Origin: Synchiropus splendidus
Lineage: Eukaryota; Chordata; Actinopteri; Syngnathiformes; Callionymidae
Assembly: GCF_027744825.2 (NCBI RefSeq)
Contig: NC_071349.1
Coordinates: forward strand, 4,278,001 to 4,342,000
Length of the DNA stretch: 64,000 bases
Direction: 5' to 3'
How positions within the stretch are numbered: position 1 is the stretch's first letter; every line of letters begins with the position of its first letter. Below the pieces are notes generated by a model that had not been told where the DNA came from, made no database searches, and saw only the letters and a list, made by a program, of their open reading frames with translations. Shown piece after piece: positions 55,640 to 64,000 of this stretch. The position numbers were made by a program, and so were the translations under genes.

Positions 55640-56860
55640 ACTGAGGCATTGCCATTGGAACACAAACTTGATCTCAGACCTTTGCAGTATCAGGCCCAGA
55701 ATGTTAACACTAAAACAGCATGTAAAGGGAGAATGCAGACATGTTTTGAAACAGGAGTTAAAGAAGCCACTTTGACCAGAGGGGAAATCCTTCTTTCAAC
55801 ATGAGGTCTTGATTTGGACCCTATCTTTCAGCTTCATACAATGATGTCCTGAACACCCCCCTCAGCTAGATCAACATGTGAATAGAGCCTTTGTCTTTCA
55901 TAACTAGCTGATGTGGTCATAAGCCTGAATTGTAGCACCCACTGTCATCTCTTTAACTTATACATTAACATAATGGCCCATCAATACCTTTCTCCCTTGG
56001 ACAGGGACTTCAAGTACACACACATTACCATATTGCACCCACCCAGTGAATGCATCCTATTGGGTTGATCCTCTACTACACTTGGATGGGTGACTTTTAC
56101 AAATGAATACATCTGCAGTAACCATCCAGCACTATTCACTGTTCGAAAGGTGCATGCACCCCAGACTATCTCAACTTCTCGACAGAAGTTGGAATGTTCT
56201 ATGTTGGAATGTGACTCATACCTTCTCTGGCTGCCTGAGTCAAACCTCAAATTTCATCACAAAGAAGAGCGAAAATGTCCATACCACATGGAGCAGGGCT
56301 CCCACTCGATTAGTTCCATTATTTTCCCCTGAAACAAAAAAATGCCATTGAAATTAACAACACATCCACAGTTAATGTGTATATTTACATTACATATCTA
56401 CATCAAGTAATGACAAAACAGAACCTTTTGTTTTTTTGTTTTTACTACCCGTTTCACTGGGTAATACCCGTCATCGCCAACCATATGGCTGCATTCTGAA
56501 AGAGCAAAAAGTGTACGTTTAAATTGTTTAAGCGTTGAGTGAAAAAACATCAAGGCATATACAGTGCACTGACAAATTCATCATTCAAAATAGATACTAT
56601 ATATGGTTTCTTCTTGCTTTTCCAGATTATACATAGGTTCTGCACAAGTGAGCAAGGTGTGGTGTTTGGGGTGAAAAATTACCATCAGATGTGCCCACTA
56701 CGTCTTCAGGCAAAAATACATACTGCAATGAACATTCACTAAAATATTAAGAAAGTACAAATAAAATCATTTACAGCTGCATGTGATATTTCTGTATGTA
56801 ATAGTTTTAAGGCACTGAACAATCTTGCATTGTATTGCCTTTATGAGATCTTTATGATCT
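55640..56860. other. Sequence in KDZ copy 2 absent from copy 1
   Basis: Start of an insertion of about 4 kb (55620-59585) relative to copy 1. At 56030-56140 it matches 43960-44080 of copy 1 (CACCCACCCAGTGAA, CTCTACTACACTTGGA, TTACAAATGAATACATC) in direct orientation, an intron piece of the transposase gene in the wrong place. No gene seen. Confidence 0.5.
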
Positions 56861-56869
56861 TTGTGATCT

Positions 56870-59251
56870 TTATGAGATCACAATCTCCTGTGATTGTGCT
56901 TGGAGACTTCAACAAGGCAAATCTGAGTGAGGAGCTTCCCAGGTACAGGCAGGTTGTAAAATGTCCCACCAGAGAGCAGAGCGTGCTGGATTGGATCACT
57001 GTTACTCATCGCTCCGCAACTCTTATACCGCCCTCCCTCGAGCTGCACTGGGACTCTCTGACCACTTGATGGTTCATCTTGTTCCTACATACAAGCAGAA
57101 GCTGAAGCTGGCAAAGCCTGTTGTGAGGAGCATGAAGATCTGGACAAGTGAAGCTAAAGAGGAGCTGCAGTCTTGCATGGAGACCACAGACTGGGAGGTG
57201 TTCAGGGCTGCGACCAATAATCTGGATGAGTATACAGACACTGTGACTTCATGGATCAGCTACTGTGAAGAGTGCATAGTTCCAACGCACACCAAGGTGA
57301 GTTATGCAAATGACAAACCTTGGTTCACAACTAAACTCAGCCAGATTAGACGGGAGAAGGAGGCAGCTCGCAAGAGTGGGGACAGGAGCTGCTACAAAGA
57401 GATGAAGTATCGGTTTCAGAGGGAGCTGAAGAAAGCTAAGGCCGCATACTCTGACAAACTCACGCAGCAGTTCTCAGCCAATGACTCGGCTGCGGTGTGG
57501 AGAGGGCTCAAGGTGCTCACTAACTACAAGCCACGTGCCCCCCACAGTCTGGACAACCTCGCTCTTGCACAGGACCTGAACAACTTCTATTGTCGCTTTG
57601 AGCAGCCATTTTGCACCAACACCTCTGTGGTCTCTCCAGCCCCATGCTACACTTTACAACAAAGGACTATGCTGTCTCTTAGTGACACAACTAAGACCAA
57701 TGATGTCACTGAGACAGCAAAGATCACAGTCACTTTTGATGAGCCACCCCCTCACCTCCCCCCTCTTCCTCTTGACATCATGGAGCAAGACGTGCGCACT
57801 CAGTTCAGGAGGCTGAACCTTCGGAAGGCGGCAGGTCCGGACAGAGTTTTCCCTGCCATCCTGAATCATTGTGCTGCTGAGCTGGCTCCAGTGTTCACTG
57901 ACATCTTCAATGCTTCCTTGGTGTCCTGTCATGTACCTGCCTGCTTTAAGTCCTCCACTATCATCCCTGTTCCCAAGAAGGCCAGGATCACAGGACTGAA
58001 TGACTACTGAGCGCCTGGTTCTCTCTCATCTGAAGTCCATCACTGCTTCTCACCTGGACTCATTGCAGTTTGCCTACAGAGCCAACAGATCTGTGGACGA
58101 TGCAGTGAACCAGGCCCTTCATTTTGTTCTGGAGCATCTGGACTGCCCAGGAACCTATGCCAGGATCCTGTTTGTGGACTTCAGCTCTGCCTTTAATACA
58201 ATTCTTCCAGCTCTGCTTGAAGACAAGCTTCGCCAGCTGGACGTGCCTGACTCCCTCTGCAGATGGATTACAGACTTCCTGACCAGTCGAAGTCAGCGTG
58301 TGCGGCTGGGGACGACTGTCTCTGACACTCGGACCCTCAACATTGGGTCTCCTCAGGGCTGTGTTCTCTCTCCATGGCTCTTCTCCCTGTACACTAACTG
58401 CTGCACCTCCAGTCACCAGTCCGTGAAGCTGATCAAGTTTGCGGACGACACCACCATCATCGGGCTCATCTCAGATGGAGATGAGTTGGCTTACAGGAGG
58501 GAGGTGGAGCGGCTGGTGTCCTGGTGCAGCCACAACAACCTGGAGCTCAACACTCAGAAGACAGTGGAGATGGTCATAGACTTCAGGAGAGTAACAGCTC
58601 CTCTGTCCCCTCTCATGTTGGCTGGTTTACCTATTCCTATTGTGGACTCCTTCTGCTTCCTGGGAACCACCATCACTGAGGACCTCAAATGGGAGCCAAC
58701 CATCAGGTCCCTCATCAGGAAGGCCCAGCAGAGAATGTTCTTTCTGAGGCAGCTACGAAAACTACGACTGCCGACGAAGTTGCTGGTGGAGTTCTACACG
58801 GCCATCATCCAGTCCATCCTCACCTCCTCTATCGCCGTCTCGTACAACAGTGCCACCTCCAGGGACAAGAGCAGACTGCAGCGCATCGTACGTTCTGCTG
58901 AGAAGGTGATCGGTTGCAGCCTGCCACCTCTTCATGACCTGTATGTATCCAAGACCCAGAGACGTGCAGGTCGGATCAGAGCCGACCCTTCTCACCCTGG
59001 GCATAGTCTGTTTGTTCCTCTTCACTCTGGCAGGAGGCTACGGTCCATCCAGACCAGAACCTCCCGTCACAGGAACAGCTTCTTTCCCTCGGCCGTCAGA
59101 CTGTTAAATTCATGAACAGCCTTGTTGTAATGTTATTCTATTTATTTTATTTTATTTGTTCTTTGTTGCACTTTATTCCAAGGCACTTTCCTAGTCAGTG
59201 GGCTCCCCACTGACCATGGCAATAAATTAGATTCTGATTCCGATTCTGATG
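56870..59251 (+). mobile_element. L2/CR1-clade LINE, 5' truncated with an internal deletion
   Basis: Begins in the endonuclease C-terminal part (VIVLGDFNKANL at about 56890, SDH block near 57055), with a frameshift between about 56950 and 57010. Reverse transcriptase follows: LNLRKAAGPDRVFPAIL, then a break at 58000-58010 where about 40 nt seem deleted, then FVDFSSAFNTIL, GSPQGCVLSPWLF, KFADDTTIIG, and the C-terminal signature SLFVPLHSGRRLRSI, RNSFFPSAVRLLNS (stop 59113-59115). The 3' end AGATTCTGATTCCGATTCTG is the short repeat tail usual for L2. Non-functional. Confidence 0.85.
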
Positions 59252-59590
59252 TTTAGAGGCAGTCACTAGACTTATGTCAGCAACAGTGGACTGTGTGCAT
59301 TGGCTTTAAGAATGGCAACACTTTGATGTAGGGATATTAAAATAATTTTTAGTTTGTGTGGTCATAATTCTAATTTCTTTGTTTTGTGTCTAATTTCATA
59401 TTTGTATTTCAAGTCTTGTGGTTTTATAACATCACTTTTTACATCTTTGCCAGGCAATGTATGATGTATAATATGGAAGAACCTTTCGATCCATCTTCTG
59501 TCTTCCTTCTGGTGCTTTTTCTTGGAGGTAAGTCTGTTGAGGATAAATATAACTGTTTGTACAGAATAATTCCCACAATCCAATAGACTA
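59252..59590. other. Sequence 3' of the LINE in KDZ copy 2
   Basis: AT-rich, absent from copy 1. The short open frames in both directions (59362-59631) show no motif. Confidence 0.4.
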
Positions 59591-60383
59591 ACGATCAAAA
59601 ACCAATGACGCATCTCATGCAAATAAACCATGTCATAACATGCTAATCTCTGACATGTCAGACTTTGTCATAGCAACCTGAACTATAAAAAATCTTTCAC
59701 CTAAATATTATAATGTCTACAAATAATTTATGAACCAAAACAGATATTCTGGTAATTGGATTGCAGACATGTCTCAAAGATCTAATTACTACATACTCAG
59801 AGGGCCTGTGGAGGCTCTTTTGGAGGAGGTTGACGGCTGGCTAGCAGAGGTTGTGGACGTACACAGAAATTTCTAATCTTCCAGAGATACTCAGCCTTAA
59901 AAGACTGATTTACACCACATAAACGTTAAAATTATTTTCCGGAGTTCAACATCAAAAAAGCTCTCAGATAAATTAAAATGGTGTATAATTCTAAAGCACA
60001 ACTTTGGAGAAGGTTATAAGAAATGATCTTGCTGCTTTCAGCTGTTTTTGTCTACCCTGAGGAACATTCTACAGCTACTGGCACTGTGGAAAAGATGTGG
60101 CTGAGCAGGGAAATAACAGTGAGACAACAATGTAAAATGGTCAGAAAGCTTTGCAGGGACCAACAATCCTCCCACCACAGAACTGTGGTTAGACTGTGGA
60201 GCAGATGCTAATGTGGTGTATTGTTCCACTATATATAAAAACATTTATATGCAGTTATATGAGGGAAAGAGGTTGCTGGTGACTAATGAAGTCAAAAAAA
60301 GGGCTAATAATGAATGATGGCCTGATCTGAATCCGGCCCATTATTACATGTGCCTGAAGATACAAATACATTAACAAGCTTAC

Positions 60384-60552
60384 CTCGAATAACCGCCAGA
60401 CATAGGTCCTTCAACCGGTCCAGGCACTTGCTGGCATGGTCAGTCAGATGCCACTTGGAGTGGACCACCTGACTGGACCAAGTGCCAGGTTTCTTGCCTG
60501 GCCGAGCTAGAAACACCACAGCTCTGTGGCCCAAAGTGTGCAGTTTCTCCAG
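60384..60552 (-). pseudogene. Exon 2 of the second KDZ gene, copy 2
   Basis: Inverse of 50198-50366, same 169-nt length, same acceptor and donor. It reads CLAVIRG at its end, where copy 1 has a TGA, so this exon keeps the open version. Confidence 0.6.
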
Positions 60553-60624
60553 CTGAAAAAAAAATGAAATCGCCATATGTTATGCCATAAATTTGAAAAA
60601 TGCAATTACTGATGTCAAACATAC

Positions 60625-60690
60625 CAGCATTTGTGCCTCGTCCATCACACGTGAGGCGGTGTTGTTTTTTCTTTGGTTTTTCAACTCTGT
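60625..60690 (-). pseudogene. Exon 1 of the second KDZ gene, copy 2 (3' part only)
   Basis: Keeps the exon end (VMDEAQML, donor GTATGT) but jumps near 60690 to sequence equivalent to about 49335 of copy 1. About 0.7 kb with the start codon and Cys motif is therefore deleted. Confidence 0.6.
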
Positions 60691-61109
60691 CATCAATAGC
60701 TCGTTCTCATGCGTTTTTTTGCACATGAGCAAATGAAGTATTATGTCTTTTCAAATATATTAAATATTATGAGTATAATTTGACACTAAGCTTGAAACAT
60801 GAATGTCTTAATATTCATTCATACAATAATCATCTTCAAATGAGTCTGATGGGCTGATACAGCCAATGCCCTGACCCTTGGCACATCCTATGAAAGATGC
60901 AAATGTTGTCTTCTATATTGGTTGAAAACCTCAAGACTGGAAGATCAATAGATAAATTGTCAGACTTGTGAAAATTACATTTAGTGAGAAGGTGCCAGTG
61001 TTATCAAGGACCATATTTCAAAGATAGATGAGAAAGGAATTTGTGTGTCAATTGTGTATGTGCTATGCAAAGGAGATATTCCAGCTATCTTCTTTGGTGT
61101 GGCTTTCTG

Positions 61110-61575
61110 TTGTTTTAAAGCTTAACAAATATAACCAAATTAGAGAGATACAATATGCGATTACGTCTTCTTCTTCTTTCTCTTTGGTTTTCTCCCTTCA
61201 CTGGTGGATCATCTTCCTCCATCTCCCCCTGTCCTCTGCTTCCTCTTCTCTCAAACCTACAAACCTCCTCCTTCACCACCTTCATCAATCTCCTCTGTGG
61301 CCTTTCTCTCCACCTTCTGCCTGGCAGTTCCAACCTCAACATCTTCCTACCAATGTACTGGCTCTCTCTCTCCTCTGTACATGTCCAAACCATCTCCATC
61401 CAGCCTCTCTGACTTGGTCTCCTAAACACCTGAGCACATGTGCTGTCCCTCTGATCCTATCCATCCTGCTCACTCCCAGAGAGAAGCTCAGCATCTTCAT
61501 CTCTGCTACCTCCAGCTCTGCCTCCTGTCTTTTCCTCTGTGCCACCGTTTCCAAACCAGCCAACATTGGTAACAC
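61110..61575 (-). mobile_element. RTE-type non-LTR fragment (copy 2)
   Basis: Inverse of the fragment at 48480-48900, with extra 5' sequence reading GLETVAQRKRQEAELEVAEM, an RTE-like block. Shows that copy 1 later lost about 80 bp of it. Confidence 0.65.
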
Positions 61576-61579
61576 TGAT

Positions 61580-62577
61580 AGACCATTGTTTCATGTCAAT
61601 TTGTCACCAAACTTGCTACTGTGTTTGTCTTTCATTGTTTAATTGTTTTTTTTGCCCCTTCCCTCCATGCCCAGTTGCCTTCCCAAATCGGGGAGAGTAG
61701 AAGAGAATTCCCATCTCAGCAATTGTCAGATCCTCCCATCAAAAGGGCGCCAACAAGCTCAACAAACATAGTGAGGCCTAACAAATACATGAAGCCTGTT
61801 GGCCCTTTTCATTCAGACATGAACTCAGAGATAAATGAGATGACTTCCCTTCCTATCCAGAAGTAGTCAGAAAGATACGGTGGCACATGCAGATGATAAA
61901 TAATAAGATGTCTTCTCGGGTTAAAATTATTGAACTCTTCCTTTAACTCAAAAGTAGGATCTGTGACTTGTGCACTCTTAGTGCCTTTGTCAGCAGTATT
62001 CAGGATGTAATCCAGGTTATGATATTTCTACCTGTTCTAAGCTAACTTCGATGAGAAGCATTTACTGATGACCTTACCCATTTAGGTGGCCAGGGGCCAT
62101 GGAAACCCCTAATTCTAACCCGTAATAACATTCAGAAATAAGTAAGGTAATGCATTGCAACACCTGCTCATACCATTTGACTCATTATTCCTGCAACAAA
62201 ACAGCAGTCTCATTCATCGTACTGCTTTGGTTTACCAAGTCTGTGTGTTCCTATGTGTACTTGCACATGATTGAATAACATACATAAGCATTGTACAGAC
62301 AATTTTAGTGGCAAAAGAAAGTCAGTGAAGTGAGTGAACATAGCCTGTTAATTGACTTTATTGAGGCTGCATGAAAAGCCGTATTTCACTGCCCTACCAA
62401 CAAATCTCAAATTAATAATTCATAATTTACATAAAAAGCATCAGCATCTACTTCAAAATAGTAATAGTACATAACTCAGAAAAAGAGTCAATTGCAGGAC
62501 AGTTTATTTTAACATTTCACATTCATACTGCAGGCCAGGTAATTACAACAGTTTTCCTCATTTTTTAATGAGGGAGG
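61580..62577. other. 3' flank of the transposase gene, copy 2
   Basis: 61600-62000 and 62390-62577 are the inverse of 47940-48480. 62000-62390 is extra sequence not found in copy 1 and shows nothing recognisable. Confidence 0.4.
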
Positions 62578-64000
62578 TCAAAGTTCAGAAGAGGAGCTAC
62601 AATGCTAGTGTTCTTCATCTTCGGCGGAGGAGCTGCTATCATGGGGTTCTTCATCATCAGTGGAGGAATCATCGAGAGACAAGGCTTGCGATCCAAAAAC
62701 ATGTTGGTACGTTGAGCGAGCTGCACCCTGCTGAGCTTGAATTGCTGACAGTCTTCTCTTCAGCAGACAGAGTAGCCCCTCACGTCCTCTCCCAGTCAAT
62801 GCTTCTGTGCCGCCTGACAGTGATATTACAATAAATTAGACTACTAACCTAGTATATCAGCACATGTAGCAAATAGAACTGTACTTACTTTGCTGAGTGA
62901 TCCCTTCTGAAAGCTGGGAGGAAATCTCTTCAATATTTCCAGCCATATTCCTCATGTACTCCCAGTGCTGCTTGACTTCACGGACCACAATGACCTCCTC
63001 TTCCTTCAGTCGGTTCAGCAGCATTACCTTGTCGAAGACCTTTTTTTTCTTTAACATATCACCATGACCTGCAAATCATCATATACATTTTTTATAAATA
63101 GTGGTGAACTACTTCCCGCAGTGTCTGTGTACTTTCAAAGGTGGGTTCTATTACACTGCATAATCTCCTCCTAATGACACCAGGCAATTTCTCCCATGGG
63201 ACAGAATTATATAGAAGAGTGTCTCTTTCAGTTTTCAAAAGTAAAAAGGAAGTTGTCTCTGGAGCTTGTCTGATCCAATCACAGCAACCTCGGTCAAACC
63301 TGTAATTGCTTCATCTAAAGCCTTTACAATGTAATTAAAGATAGCCTATAGATATGAAGACAACTGAACACATCCTAGATGTACTTACATTCCCAAGGCC
63401 AGGAATAGTTTTCCTCAGCCAGGAGCTTGTTGGGAGAAGGGAGTTTGCCAGTTTCTGGCACAACAGCATTGTATTTTGTGATGGCATCTTCTAAGGATCT
63501 CTTTTCCACTGAAATCTTTTTTCTAAGCAGATGTCTTCTCTTGTTGCCATCTAGAATATTAAACAGAAAATACTGAATATGTGCTCAGCCACACATTATT
63601 ATCAAAAACTTGTTTTCTTTCGTTCTGTTCTTACCAGCCTGACGATATAGCTGATATTTCCGCTGCTTAATGCTGAGATACAGTCCTTCAATGGTTTTTT
63701 CAAGTTCATTTTGACTGCATGCTCCTTCTGAGGGAATATAGAAAAAAGAATTTATATTTATTTTACGTCAGAATTGTACATAACCCTTCGACCCCTTCCT
63801 CATCTACTTTACTCGCAGACTTGTTGGAGGACTCTCGTGCAGCCACCCATTCGCTTCCACCACACCTGCCTTTCCCAGGATTCTGTTCAAGATGAAGAAA
63901 AACAGATGTAGACAGAGCAAAGCGTGCAGTGAAATTTAAATAAACTTTACATGTCCTGTTGATGCCCTGATGTGGTTGACGAAGGAGGTCACCTCGGTGT
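62578..64000 (-). pseudogene. KDZ transposase gene, copy 2 (core exons deleted)
   Basis: Inverse of copy 1. Exons by identity: 62578-62813 (last exon, with an early TAG near 62604), 62889-63068, 63389-63550, 63635-63727, then the start of the long catalytic exon from 63882 down to about 63790, and part of the exon before it (63951-64000, cut by the window). Between 63735 and 63790 the intron before the 93-nt exon joins directly to the catalytic exon. About 820 bp present in copy 1 (about 45915-46733) is lost, including FFCSDVV, IMHAKAH and VEQVNSF. Donor GTAAGTAC after 62889 is intact where copy 1 has the weaker GTACAG. Confidence 0.7.

Larger units (their letters stand above)
54326..64000 (-). 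mobile_element. KDZ (Zisupton-like) DNA transposon copy 2, inverted, truncated by window end
   Basis: Same element in reverse orientation, tail-to-tail with copy 1. Its 3' terminal repeat is 54326-55250, followed by the inverted last exon of the second gene (near 55490-55520), an insertion of about 4 kb, then the rest of the second gene, the RTE fragment and the transposase exons to the window edge. It differs from copy 1 by several indels and is not a simple recent duplicate. Confidence 0.7.

Overview
The window looks like repeat-dense DNA from a bony fish. It has eukaryotic introns with GT/AG sites, long CA and TA microsatellites, teleost-style non-LTR retrotransposons, a decayed Polinton/Maverick, and two copies of a KDZ (Kyakuja-Dileera-Zisupton) DNA transposon. 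One short exon at 41.0-41.2 kb resembles the prodomain region of ADAM22/ADAM23-type genes and is the only likely host-gene piece. I see no rRNA, tRNA, CRISPR array or bacterial-type operon.

Region by region. (1) 0-0.26 kb: a piggyBac transposase tail beside TA microsatellites. (2) 0.5-12.9 kb: an endogenous Polinton (adintovirus-like). On the plus strand are integrase (split by a non-LTR fragment), a jelly-roll-like structural gene, a small basic virion-type gene, the major-capsid-like gene and the adenain-type protease. Convergent on the minus strand are two tandem copies of a block: conserved unknown protein, small basic protein with a hydrophobic tail, packaging ATPase, and family-B DNA polymerase. 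The duplication joint sits on an 11-bp microhomology. Every large gene is broken, and the two polymerase copies have lost different parts.

(3) 13.1-37.5 kb: the most unusual part. A minus-strand multi-exon gene (called gene S here) ends at 13.1 kb and its exon cassettes have been tandemly amplified over about 24 kb. A proline-rich exon occurs 11 times, a three-exon cassette 7 times (one copy lacks its middle exon), and a further upstream cassette 3 times. Most of these exons are symmetric phase 1-1, so their duplication would keep the reading frame. Between the exons lie blocks of a 50-bp minisatellite, roughly 160-170 copies in all, and each unit carries a close match to the CTCF core motif. 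I do not recognise the protein family.

(4) 37.5-41.4 kb: mostly unrecognised, apart from the ADAM-like exon. (5) 41.4-64 kb: two KDZ transposon copies in inverted, tail-to-tail order, meeting near 54.33 kb. Copy 1 has long terminal inverted repeats packed with subterminal motifs, a 16-coding-exon transposase gene, an old RTE-type retrotransposon fragment, and a second spliced gene whose third exon is a 48-bp coding VNTR. Copy 2 runs off the window. It has collapsed the VNTR, taken in an L2/CR1-type LINE, and deleted the transposase exons around the catalytic core. The two copies carry different lesions, so neither encodes an intact transposase.

All identities come from reading motifs. No database search was possible. 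Exon boundaries were inferred from splice-site and phase consistency.
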